This document shows, one piece after another, positions 27,067 through 34,981 of a DNA stretch of 64,000 nucleotides. The stretch spans positions 124,001-188,000 of the forward strand of contig NZ_QDDL01000003.1 in the NCBI RefSeq assembly GCF_003097315.1, in the 5' to 3' direction. The position numbers and the translations under genes were made by a program. This DNA comes from Pelagibaculum spongiae (lineage in GTDB: Bacteria; Pseudomonadota; Gammaproteobacteria; Enterobacterales; Pelagibaculaceae). The notes below the pieces were generated by a model, which was not told the DNA's origin, did not search any database, and saw nothing but the letters and a program-made list of their open reading frames with translations. Numbering within the stretch: position 1 is the stretch's first letter; every line of letters starts with the position of its first letter.

Positions 27067-27541
27067 AGTCATCAGCGATGAGCTTTGGCTAAATGCAGCA
27101 GATGAGCCAGAGTCGGATCCAACTAACGCTGCTTCAAAAACCTATCGCTATTTGCTGTTAGAACAATGGCAACAGCAGTCGGCTGAACAGCAAGCACAAT
27201 TAGTACCGCTGCTACCCGGCGATATTGACCCTGCGGAACATTTGCAGCAATTACTGCCGCTGGCGGCAATTGCGATTGAATTTCCAAGTTTTGCGGATGG
27301 CAGAGGTTACTCAATTGCCACTTTACTGCGTGAACGTTACAGCTATAGCGGTGACTTGATTGCAGTCGGTGATATTTTGCAAGATCAGGCTGCCATGCTA
27401 ACTCGCTGCGGCTTTAACGTGTTGGTACTGCGCCATGATCAACCCGTTGAAGCAGTACTGAAAAAAATTGGTCAATATGCAGTCAATTATCAGCCTGAAG
27501 GTGAAAGACCACCTTTATGGCGCAAACGCCTGCAAAGCTAA
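27047..27541 (+). CDS. DUF934 sulfite-reductase partner protein
   Basis: A 164-residue cytoplasmic protein of the DUF934 family, found next to cysI in many proteobacteria and thought to assist electron supply or assembly. Typical blocks are IAIEFPSFADGRGYSIATLLRE-like (here EFPSFADGRGYSIATLL), GDLIAVGDILQDQ and MLTRCGFNVLVLR. The gene starts inside the cysI frame with AAGGAGG upstream (overlap 20 bases). Its biochemical role is not established; the strict linkage with cysI is the main clue. A strong terminator follows. Confidence 0.85.
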   Translation: MATIRNRVISDELWLNAADEPESDPTNAASKTYRYLLLEQWQQQSAEQQAQLVPLLPGDIDPAEHLQQLLPLAAIAIEFPSFADGRGYSIATLLRERYSYSGDLIAVGDILQDQAAMLTRCGFNVLVLRHDQPVEAVLKKIGQYAVNYQPEGERPPLWRKRLQS

Positions 27542-27566
27542 TCAGAAAGTACTAATTAGTGAAAAA

Positions 27567-27604
27567 CAAAAAGCCCGCTTTGATAATTCAAAGCGGGCTT
27601 TTTG
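27567..27604. terminator. Terminator after cysI-DUF934
   Basis: Stem AAGCCCGCTTTG / CAAAGCGGGCTT with an ATAATT-type loop, A-run before and TTTTTG after. It also faces sohB on the other strand. Confidence 0.92.
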
Positions 27605-27642
27605 TTTACTGATCAAAGCAATATCAACCCAACAAAAGTAGA

Positions 27643-28683
27643 TTACATATGACGCTGCTTAAGCATACGAGTCCAGATTTTATCGACAATAGAATCAACC
27701 GATGAAGCAGCTAATCCTGGAATTTTGTCCTTTAGACCTTTCTTGAAGCTGTAGCTGATTTCAATCAGATCCAACTCATCACGCTTGCTCATCAGGTATT
27801 CATCGCTGGTTTGTATCGCATCAACCAATTTCAGATCTAATGCTTGCTTACCGTACCAATGCTCGCCAGTTGCCACTTGTGACATATCGACCTGAGGACG
27901 GAAACCTTCAATATGAGATTTGAACAGTTCGTGAGTTTCTTCCAACTCAACCTGCAGCTTTTCGCGTGCTTTATCAGTCGTTTCACCAAACAAACTCAAA
28001 GTTCGTTTGTATTCACCGGCACTGAGTTGTTCAAAATCGATATTGCTCTTTTTCAACAACCGGTGGAAATTAGGAATCTGCGCTAATACACCGATAGAAC
28101 CGATAATTGCAAAGGGTGCCGAGACAATTTCATCAGCCACTGCAACCATCATGTAACCGCCGCTCGCTGCAACTTTATCAACCGATGCCGTTAGCTTTAG
28201 GCCGTGGTCTTTAATTCGCTGCAATTGTGCCGCAGCCAAACCATAACCGTGAACCGTACCGCCACCGCTTTCCAATTTTAACAAAACCTGATCGTCTTTT
28301 TCTGCTGTCAGCAAAATCGCACTGATTTCTTCGCGCAGATTAGTGACAGCTGAAGCTTGAATGTCACCGTTAAAGTCCAGAACATACATACGAGGTTTAG
28401 TGACTGCTTCGCTATTTTTTTGTTTGTCTTGTTTTTGTTTGGTTTTTTCGGCTTTCTTTTGCGCCTTGCTCCACTCTTTGAAAGCCTTTTCGTCCATCAC
28501 ACTGCTGCGAATCGACATCTCTAGGCTTTTAAAATGTTCATTGAGTGAACGGGTTTCCAGTTGCCCTTCCTTGCCGCCACTCTTTCCCTTGCCTGATGCG
28601 ACAATTGCAATCAAAACACCCGCTGCAATTACAAAGGTAATTGTCTTGGCGAGAAAAAGTCCGTATTCGCTAAGCCACTCCAT
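27643..28683 (-). CDS. sohB: Inner-membrane serine peptidase SohB
   Basis: A signal-peptide-peptidase-like S49 protease. The 346 residues have an N-terminal transmembrane helix (GLFLAKTITFVIAAGVLIAIV), a charged Lys/Gln linker (about 65-95) and the ClpP-like catalytic domain. The Ser/Lys dyad is Ser174 in KVAASGGYMM and Lys226 in GEYKRTLS. E. coli SohB has the dyad at 178/230, so the active site is intact. The protein was first found as a multicopy suppressor of htrA defects. It is monocistronic between terminators. Confidence 0.95.
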   Translation of the reverse strand: MEWLSEYGLFLAKTITFVIAAGVLIAIVASGKGKSGGKEGQLETRSLNEHFKSLEMSIRSSVMDEKAFKEWSKAQKKAEKTKQKQDKQKNSEAVTKPRMYVLDFNGDIQASAVTNLREEISAILLTAEKDDQVLLKLESGGGTVHGYGLAAAQLQRIKDHGLKLTASVDKVAASGGYMMVAVADEIVSAPFAIIGSIGVLAQIPNFHRLLKKSNIDFEQLSAGEYKRTLSLFGETTDKAREKLQVELEETHELFKSHIEGFRPQVDMSQVATGEHWYGKQALDLKLVDAIQTSDEYLMSKRDELDLIEISYSFKKGLKDKIPGLAASSVDSIVDKIWTRMLKQRHM

Positions 28684-28825
28684 CTAATTCTCTCTCCTAT
28701 ACACAAATTTATGGTCTGGATGCATGATACACCACCAAGGCCTGAGCTTTGAAAGGCAATTGCCACTGATCACACATTAAGATAGATTGAAGCGCTAAAA
28801 CCGGTTGCATAAAAAAAGGGAAAGC

Positions 28826-29182
28826 ATGACAAATCAAGCTGCAAGTTCCGAAATAAACGCCGATGAACTGGTAAAAGCTTATCCAAAACTGTTTCGTCCG
28901 GATGTCGCTGAAAAAGAAAATCTCAGTGGTGATTTCCAAATCCGCTTAACTGATAGCGAACAGTGTTGGTTTACCCGAATTGAAGACAATCAGTGCACTA
29001 TCCACGATGGTGACGCCGCAGAACCCACTTTCACCCTGATTACTGACACCAGCAATCTCATATTACTGGTCAAGGGCGAACTGAATGAAGCGATGGCGGT
29101 AATGCTGGGCAAAGTCAAACTGGAAGGCAATATTTCTGCAGCGCTAAAATATATTCGTTGCTTTGATAAATTGAAAAATTAA
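28826..29182 (+). CDS. SCP2 sterol-binding-like domain protein
   Basis: A 118-residue cytoplasmic protein made of one SCP2-like fold: FQIRLTDSEQCWFTRI, TIHDGDAAEPTFTLI, and LLVKGELNEAMAVMLGKVKLEGNISAALKY. The GK-KLEGN block is the usual family signature and forms part of the hydrophobic pocket. Such proteins bind lipids in eukaryotes; bacterial stand-alone copies have no assigned partner. The ATG at 28826 follows AAGGGAAA. It is followed by a hairpin terminator. Confidence 0.82.
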   Translation: MTNQAASSEINADELVKAYPKLFRPDVAEKENLSGDFQIRLTDSEQCWFTRIEDNQCTIHDGDAAEPTFTLITDTSNLILLVKGELNEAMAVMLGKVKLEGNISAALKYIRCFDKLKN

Positions 29183-29264
29183 TTGCTAAAAAATCAGTTG
29201 ATACAACCTTGTACAAAACTGGCCGTTCAAAAAGTAACAACTCCCCCTCCTCATAAAAGAAAAA

Positions 29265-29298
29265 AATGAAGAGCATTTTTCATAAATGCTCTTTTTTG
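29265..29298 (+). terminator. Terminator after SCP2 gene
   Basis: Stem AAGAGCATTT / AAATGCTCTT with a 5-base loop, then TTTTTTG on the plus strand. A-run on the other side makes it usable in both directions. Confidence 0.88.
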
Positions 29299-29314
29299 TG
29301 CTTTCTTTATATAT

Positions 29315-29378
29315 ATCCAAGCCACTTCAAAATATGCATTTCAGGGCGGCTAAATCCCGCATTTTGAAGTAGCTTGAA
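29315..29378. repeat. Dispersed palindromic repeat, copy D
   Basis: Left arm TCCAAGCCACTTCAAAATATGC, right arm GCATTTTGAAGTAGCTTGA (reverse complement TCAAGCTACTTCAAAATGC), with a GC-rich centre (CAGGGCGGCTAAATCCCG). It is the best conserved copy and lies upstream of the yeaG operon. Confidence 0.75.
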
Positions 29379-29535
29379 CATTATCAGCAACTTCAGGCAA
29401 CCAGTCGGCGGTTTGTTGGTCTAACAATTCATTACGTTTGCAGACGAATACACTGAAAAACAGTCTTTTCAGGCAATTTTGGCACGCCGCCTGAAACCAT
29501 GGAATGGAATCCAACCTTTTAAGGAGGTGATGGCA

Positions 29536-31458
29536 GTGAGCATTTTCAATCACTATCAAGCACGCTATAAATCCCACTTGGAAGAAGAGATGAGCCTTCA
29601 GGATTACCTGATGCTTTGTAAAGAAGATCCATTAAGCTTCGCCTCATCAGCCGAGCGGCTATTAAAGGCAATTGGTGAACCTGAACTCATCGACACTTCT
29701 GATGATGCACGATTGAGCAGAATCTTCTCTAACAAGGTAATAAAGCGCTACCCAGTTTTTAGCGAATTTTATGGCATGGAAGAAGCAGTGGAACAAATTG
29801 TTTCTTATCTAAAGCATGCCGCTCAAGGACTGGAAGAAAGCAAACAAATTCTTTATCTGCTTGGCCCAGTCGGTGGCGGTAAATCCTCTCTGGCAGAAAA
29901 GCTAAAAGCGCTAATGGAAGATCAGCCCTTTTATGCCATTAAAGGCTCTCCGGTTAATGAATCTCCGTTAAGCCTGTTTGACCCAGATATTGATGGTGAT
30001 TTGCTCGAGCAAGAATTTTCAATTCCTCGACGTTATACGAAAACCATCATTTCACCCTGGGCAGTTAAACGACTGCATGAATTTAAAGGTGATATTTCCA
30101 AGTTCCGAGTGGTTAAACGTTATCCATCTCGCCTCGATCAAGTTGCTATCGCCAAAACCGAACCAGGCGATGAAAACAATCAAGATATTTCGGCATTAGT
30201 GGGCAAGGTCGATATTCGAAAACTCGAAGAATACGCTCAGAACGACACCGATGCTTACAGCTTCAGCGGTGGTTTATGTTTAGCAAACCGGGGCTTGCTA
30301 GAATTTGTTGAAATGTTCAAAGCACCGATCAAAGTATTACATCCATTATTGACCGCCACTCAGGAAGGCAACTACAACGGCACCGAAGGCATCTCCGCAC
30401 TTCCTTTTGATGGCATTATTCTCGCCCACTCCAACGAGTCAGAATGGCAAACCTTCCGCAACAACAAAAACAACGAAGCGTTCATTGACCGGGTTTATAT
30501 TGTCAAAGTACCTTATTGCCTAAGAGTCAGCGAAGAAGTTGCTATCTACAATAAATTGGTAGAAAACAGCTCACTTAAAAAGAGTCCCTGTGCACCTCAC
30601 ACGCTCGATATGATTGCCCAGTTCTCAATTCTTTCTCGCATAAAAGATCCGGAAAACTCCAGCATTTATTCCAAAATGCGGATTTATGACGGTGAGAACC
30701 TTAAAGATATCGATCCAAAAGCAAAATCCCATCAGGAGTATCATGACTTCGCCGGTGTTGATGAAGGCATGTCAGGATTATCCACTCGCTTCTCCTATAA
30801 GATTCTTTCCAAGGTGTTTAACTTCGATACCACCGAAGTGGCAGCCAATCCAGTACATCTTTTATATGTACTAGAAAAAGAACTAGAACAGCAGCAATTC
30901 CCACAAGATATTCACGAACGTTATTTAGGCTTTATCAAAGGCTACCTAACACCGCGCTATATCGATTTTATCGGCAAGGAAATTCAAACAGCTTATCTGG
31001 AGTCCTATTCAGAATATGGCCAAAATCTGTTTGATCGCTATGTCACCTATGCCGACTATTGGATTCAAGATCAGGAATTCCGTGACCAAGACACCGGTGA
31101 GTGCTTTGACCGCCAATCACTGAATGAAGAACTAGAGAAAATGGAAAAGCCTGCCGGTATTAGTAATCCAAAAGACTTCCGAAATGAAATTGTTAACTTT
31201 GTACTGCGTGCCCGCGCCAGAAATAATGGCAACCCGCCGTTATGGACTAGCTATGAAAAGCTGAGAACCGTTATCGAAAAGAAAATGTTCTCCAACACTG
31301 AAGACTTGTTACCGGTTATTTCCTTTAATGCCAAAGCATCAAATGACGACTTACAAAAGCACGAAGATTTTGTCAGCCGCATGGTAGGAAAAGGTTATAC
31401 CAACAAACAAGTACGATTGTTGTGCGAGTGGTATTTACGAGTTCGCAAAGCCTCATAA
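29536..31458 (+). CDS. yeaG: PrkA-type serine protein kinase YeaG
   Basis: Cytoplasmic kinase with an AAA-like N-terminal domain and a kinase-like C-terminal domain, involved in stress and nitrogen-starvation responses in enterics. Walker A is GPVGGGKSS (110-118 from this start). RYPVFSEFYGMEEAVEQIVSYLKHAAQGLEE is nearly invariant in the family. The start is a GTG at 29536 (SIFNHYQARY aligns with E. coli NIFDHYRQRY), with AAGGAGG eight bases upstream; the ATG two codons before it is too close to that site. First gene of the yeaG-yeaH-spoVR operon, with 15 bases to the next. Confidence 0.95.
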   Translation: MSIFNHYQARYKSHLEEEMSLQDYLMLCKEDPLSFASSAERLLKAIGEPELIDTSDDARLSRIFSNKVIKRYPVFSEFYGMEEAVEQIVSYLKHAAQGLEESKQILYLLGPVGGGKSSLAEKLKALMEDQPFYAIKGSPVNESPLSLFDPDIDGDLLEQEFSIPRRYTKTIISPWAVKRLHEFKGDISKFRVVKRYPSRLDQVAIAKTEPGDENNQDISALVGKVDIRKLEEYAQNDTDAYSFSGGLCLANRGLLEFVEMFKAPIKVLHPLLTATQEGNYNGTEGISALPFDGIILAHSNESEWQTFRNNKNNEAFIDRVYIVKVPYCLRVSEEVAIYNKLVENSSLKKSPCAPHTLDMIAQFSILSRIKDPENSSIYSKMRIYDGENLKDIDPKAKSHQEYHDFAGVDEGMSGLSTRFSYKILSKVFNFDTTEVAANPVHLLYVLEKELEQQQFPQDIHERYLGFIKGYLTPRYIDFIGKEIQTAYLESYSEYGQNLFDRYVTYADYWIQDQEFRDQDTGECFDRQSLNEELEKMEKPAGISNPKDFRNEIVNFVLRARARNNGNPPLWTSYEKLRTVIEKKMFSNTEDLLPVISFNAKASNDDLQKHEDFVSRMVGKGYTNKQVRLLCEWYLRVRKAS

Positions 31459-31473
31459 GCGGAGGTTGTCGCT

Positions 31474-32730
31474 ATGGCAAATATCATCGACCGTCGTCTT
31501 AATGGAAAGAATAAAAGTGCTGTCAATCGACAGCGCTTTTTACAACGCTATCGCCAGCAAATAAAAAAGTCGGTTACTGAAGCAAGTAAAAAACGCAGCA
31601 TTACCGATACGGTAAGCGGCGAAAGAATTAATATTCCAGTAGAAGATTTACACGAACCCAATTTTGGTCACAACCAAAATAGTGGCAAAAAAAATACGGT
31701 TTATCCGGGCAATAAAGAGTTTATGCCCGGAGACCGAATTGCTCGCCCACCTTCCGGCGAAGGTGGCTCTGGTAGCGGTGATGCCAGTCCCGACGGCGAA
31801 GGTAACGACGATTTCATTTTTGACATCTCTCGCGATGAATATCTTGATTTACTGTTCGAAGATCTGGAACTGCCAAATCTAGAGCAGAAAGATCGCACCG
31901 ACTCAACCGAAACCGCCAAGGTTCGTGCTGGCTTCACCACCAGTGGCATACCGACCAATTTGCATGTGGTTCGCTCAATGAAAGCCTCTCTTGCTCGGCG
32001 AATTGCCCTGACTTCCCCATATAAAAGAGAGCTCAAGGCATTAGAACAACAGCAAGCTAACTTTGATGAAAAACACCCTGAATTCCTAGCACTGCAGCAG
32101 CAAATCGATCTATTAAAGAAAAAAATTAAACGGGTACCTTTCCTTGATGATTTTGATCTGAGATTTCGCAGCTATACCACCGTACCAGTGCCAAGCAGTA
32201 AAGCCGTGATGTTTTGCTTAATGGATGTTTCTGGTTCGATGGACCAAGCGACCAAAGATATGGCAAAGCGTTTCTTTATTTTGTTGTATTTATTCCTGAA
32301 TAAAAATTACGAACACACCGAAGTGATTTTTATTCGCCACCACACCCAGGCCAAAGAAGTCGATGAGCATGAGTTCTTTTACTCGCAAGAAACCGGTGGC
32401 ACGGTAGTTTCAAGCGCACTGGAATTAATGCGTACCATTATCGACCGCAGCTTCCCTTCAAGTAGTTGGAACATCTACGCAGCCCAGGCTTCAGATGGTG
32501 ATAACTGGGCCAAGGATTCGCCCTATTGTGCTGATTTATTACGCAATCATATATTGCCTAAAACTCAGTTTTTCAGCTACATAGAAATCACCACCGCACT
32601 ACACCAAAGCTTATGGGATGAGTATAAAAAAGTTTCTCAGGACAGCAATAATTTCCAGTTAAAACGCATTGAATCGGCGGCAGATATTTATCCAACTTTC
32701 CGTGAACTCTTTCATAGGCAGAGCGTATGA
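31474..32730 (+). CDS. yeaH: DUF444 VWA-like protein YeaH
   Basis: A 418-residue protein. The charged N-terminal region (MANIIDRRLNGKNKSAVNRQ, R/K-rich, then a G/S/D-rich linker near 85-110) precedes a von Willebrand A-like domain with an intact MIDAS start, MDVSGSMD (Asp251, Ser253, Ser255), and VIFIRHHTQAKEVDEHEFF, the family signature. It is always found with YeaG and usually SpoVR. A role as metal-dependent adaptor is inferred. It overlaps spoVR by four bases (ATGA), and the preceding GGAGG sets the start. Confidence 0.95.
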   Translation: MANIIDRRLNGKNKSAVNRQRFLQRYRQQIKKSVTEASKKRSITDTVSGERINIPVEDLHEPNFGHNQNSGKKNTVYPGNKEFMPGDRIARPPSGEGGSGSGDASPDGEGNDDFIFDISRDEYLDLLFEDLELPNLEQKDRTDSTETAKVRAGFTTSGIPTNLHVVRSMKASLARRIALTSPYKRELKALEQQQANFDEKHPEFLALQQQIDLLKKKIKRVPFLDDFDLRFRSYTTVPVPSSKAVMFCLMDVSGSMDQATKDMAKRFFILLYLFLNKNYEHTEVIFIRHHTQAKEVDEHEFFYSQETGGTVVSSALELMRTIIDRSFPSSSWNIYAAQASDGDNWAKDSPYCADLLRNHILPKTQFFSYIEITTALHQSLWDEYKKVSQDSNNFQLKRIESAADIYPTFRELFHRQSV

Positions 32731-34253
32731 CCCTGGCAGGAAATACTTCACCCGACATGCTTCCACAAGGCTCAGAGTGGAACTTTGAGCTATTGGATAT
32801 CTATCATGATGCGATAGAAAAACTAGCTAAGTCCCACCAGTTAGATACCTATCCAAATCAGATCGAAGTGATTACCGCAGAACAAATGCTCGATGCCTAT
32901 TCTTCAGCCGGTATGCCTTTGGGCTACAGCCATTGGTCATATGGCAAGCAATTTCTCGACTTGGAGAAGTTGTATAAAGGCGGCCATATGGGTTTGGCTT
33001 ATGAAATTGTAATTAATTCCAGCCCATGCATTGCCTATTTAATGGAAGAAAATAGCTTGCCGACGCAAGCGCTTGTTATTGCTCACGCCTGCTTTGGTCA
33101 TAATTCATTTTTTAAAGGTAATTATTTATTCAGAGAATGGACCGATGCAGCAGCAATTATTGATTACATGCTGTTTTCCAAAAACTATATTCGCCAATGT
33201 GAAGAAAAACATGGCCAGGCTGAAGTAGAAAAACTGCTCGATTCTTGCCATGCATTAATGAATTATGGTGTCGATCGTTACAAGCGCCCCTCTCCTATTT
33301 CGATGGAAGAAGAAAGAGCGCGCCAGACTAATCGTGAAGATTATCTGCAATCACAAGTCAATGATTTATGGCGCACCCTACCGAAAAACCCCAATGCCGA
33401 ACAAGTCAATCAGCAGCAGCGCTTTCCAAGCGAACCACAAGAAAACCTGCTGTATTTTATTGAAAAGCACGCACCTTTACTTGAACCATGGCAGCGTGAA
33501 GTAGTCAGGATTGTTAGAAAGGTCAGCCAATACTTTTATCCGCAGCGACAAACCAAAGTGATGAACGAAGGCTGGGCAACTTTTTGGCATTACACCTTAT
33601 TAAATGACCTATTTGATCAAGGGCTAGTTGGCGATGGGTTTATGCTGGAATTTTTACATCAACACAGTAGCGTGACCACTCAACCACCGTTTGATCACCC
33701 CGGTTTTAGCGGCATTAACCCCTATGCATTAGGTTTTGCCATGTTTCAAGATATCAAACGAATTTGCCAGCACCCAGACGATGAAGACCGTCATTGGTTC
33801 CCAGAAATTGCCGGTAGCGATTGGCATACCACGCTCGATTTTGCGATGCGAAATTTTAAAGACGAAAGCTTTATTGCCCAATACCTATCGCCTAAGCTGA
33901 TTCGTGAATTTCGCTTATTCTCGGTAAACGACGACACCCAGCAGCCGACATTAGAAATTGACTCCATTCATAATGAAGCTGGCTATCAGCGAATTCGTGA
34001 GCTGTTATCCAGCCAATATAATCTGAGTAATCAGGAGCCAAATATTCAGGTTTGGGATGTCAATCTAAAAGGCGATCGGTCACTCACTTTGCGTCATGTT
34101 CAGCATAATAAAAAATTGCTGAACACTGATGTTAATGAAGTGTTAAAACACTTACACCGATTGTGGGGCTTTAACGTCAAACTAGAATCTGTTGCCGAAG
34201 ACCACCGTGGCACCCAATACTTTCAATGCCCTGCCAAAGAAGCCAGCGAATAG
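32727..34253 (+). CDS. ycgB: SpoVR family protein (YcgB)
   Basis: A 508-residue protein of the SpoVR family, named for a Bacillus spore-cortex gene and widespread in proteobacteria as YcgB. Conserved blocks present: GMPLGYSHWSYGKQFL, YEIVINSSPCIAYLMEEN, HACFGHNSFFKGNYLF, and MNEGWATFWHYTLLN. The His/Glu-rich pattern (E-G-W-A-T-F-W-H) suggests a metal site. It overlaps yeaH by 4 bases and closes the operon. A terminator overlaps its stop codon. Confidence 0.95.
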   Translation: MTLAGNTSPDMLPQGSEWNFELLDIYHDAIEKLAKSHQLDTYPNQIEVITAEQMLDAYSSAGMPLGYSHWSYGKQFLDLEKLYKGGHMGLAYEIVINSSPCIAYLMEENSLPTQALVIAHACFGHNSFFKGNYLFREWTDAAAIIDYMLFSKNYIRQCEEKHGQAEVEKLLDSCHALMNYGVDRYKRPSPISMEEERARQTNREDYLQSQVNDLWRTLPKNPNAEQVNQQQRFPSEPQENLLYFIEKHAPLLEPWQREVVRIVRKVSQYFYPQRQTKVMNEGWATFWHYTLLNDLFDQGLVGDGFMLEFLHQHSSVTTQPPFDHPGFSGINPYALGFAMFQDIKRICQHPDDEDRHWFPEIAGSDWHTTLDFAMRNFKDESFIAQYLSPKLIREFRLFSVNDDTQQPTLEIDSIHNEAGYQRIRELLSSQYNLSNQEPNIQVWDVNLKGDRSLTLRHVQHNKKLLNTDVNEVLKHLHRLWGFNVKLESVAEDHRGTQYFQCPAKEASE

Positions 34254-34269
34254 CTGGCTTCTTTTTATT
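34239..34269 (+). terminator. Terminator overlapping the spoVR stop codon
   Basis: Stem GAAGCCAGC / GCTGGCTTC with loop GAATA, then TTTTTATT. The 5' arm encodes the last residues (EASE), and the stop TAG sits in the loop and 3' arm. Confidence 0.88.
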
Positions 34270-34290
34270 ATCACTACTGAGGGCTGGAAC

Positions 34291-34320
34291 AGTCATCCCG
34301 TCAGGGAATGACGGGATCCA
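34291..34320. repeat. Palindromic repeat of the TCATCCCGTCA/TGACGGGAT type
   Basis: TCATCCCGTCA and TGACGGGATCC flank a GGGAA centre, and the segment continues CAGCCA. It resembles the common intergenic GTCATTCCCG...CGGGAATCCAG repeats of proteobacteria. Only one copy was noticed in this window. Confidence 0.5.
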
Positions 34321-34363
34321 GCCACATGGAAGTGGCGTTTTAATTTTAGATCTTCAACAAACT

Positions 34364-34765
34364 CTAAATGCGCCGCTGAATCTTTGAAACCACAAACAAA
34401 TACGCCATACCTGCCAGCATCGAATACAAACAAAACGACACAAAAATAAGCGCTATTTCCAGGGCACTTTGAAAACTCAAATACAATACGCTAAGCGCCA
34501 CTACCGAAAACAACCACTGCGTGCAATACAACAACTTGCCAGCAGCAACCGGGAAGTATTTATCTGAAATACTCAAACTTCCCATCGAACAAATAGCATG
34601 AATCAGCCCCACACCAATCGATGTAATAAATATCAGCGATACCCAGCCATCACAGCCGGCTCGACGACCACAATCTATCGAAGTGTAAGATTGAATGGTT
34701 GCCGCTAGAACAGCAAATATCACTACGGAAAGCCAAGCCGAACAAAAAAATCTTACCGATCGCAT
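34364..34765 (-). CDS. Small four-helix membrane protein, unknown
   Basis: A 133-residue protein starting MRSVRFFCSAWLSVVIFAVL. Hydrophobic segments at about 8-28, 44-62, 82-98 and 103-124 imply four membrane helices. A loop between the first two contains DCGRRAGCDGW, two cysteines that could pair in the periplasm. AGGAG lies before the ATG at 34763-34765. I do not recognise the family. It sits at the border of the toxin island, on the strand opposite to the toxin gene. Confidence 0.6.
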   Translation of the reverse strand: MRSVRFFCSAWLSVVIFAVLAATIQSYTSIDCGRRAGCDGWVSLIFITSIGVGLIHAICSMGSLSISDKYFPVAAGKLLYCTQWLFSVVALSVLYLSFQSALEIALIFVSFCLYSMLAGMAYLFVVSKIQRRI

Positions 34766-34981
34766 ATTTACTCCTGATATCCGATTCACTCAAAACTAAC
34801 CAACCCATATACGACAAGGCTTTGCTCAAAACGATCAATGCAAGCGACAGTGAATTAAAGCAAAGGAGAATACAACCCCTCTAGCAAGCACTTCACAGCA
34901 GTTAAAGTACTCTCAATCGCCAGTAATGGTGATAAAGCCAAACCGGTCTTTGCTTCCAACTTTGACCCGGCTTTCCGCGGC

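Noticed and set aside
34699-34884. Possible upstream exon or N-terminus for the toxin gene in another frame
   Set aside because: It is antisense to the small membrane protein and has no Rhs-like sequence.
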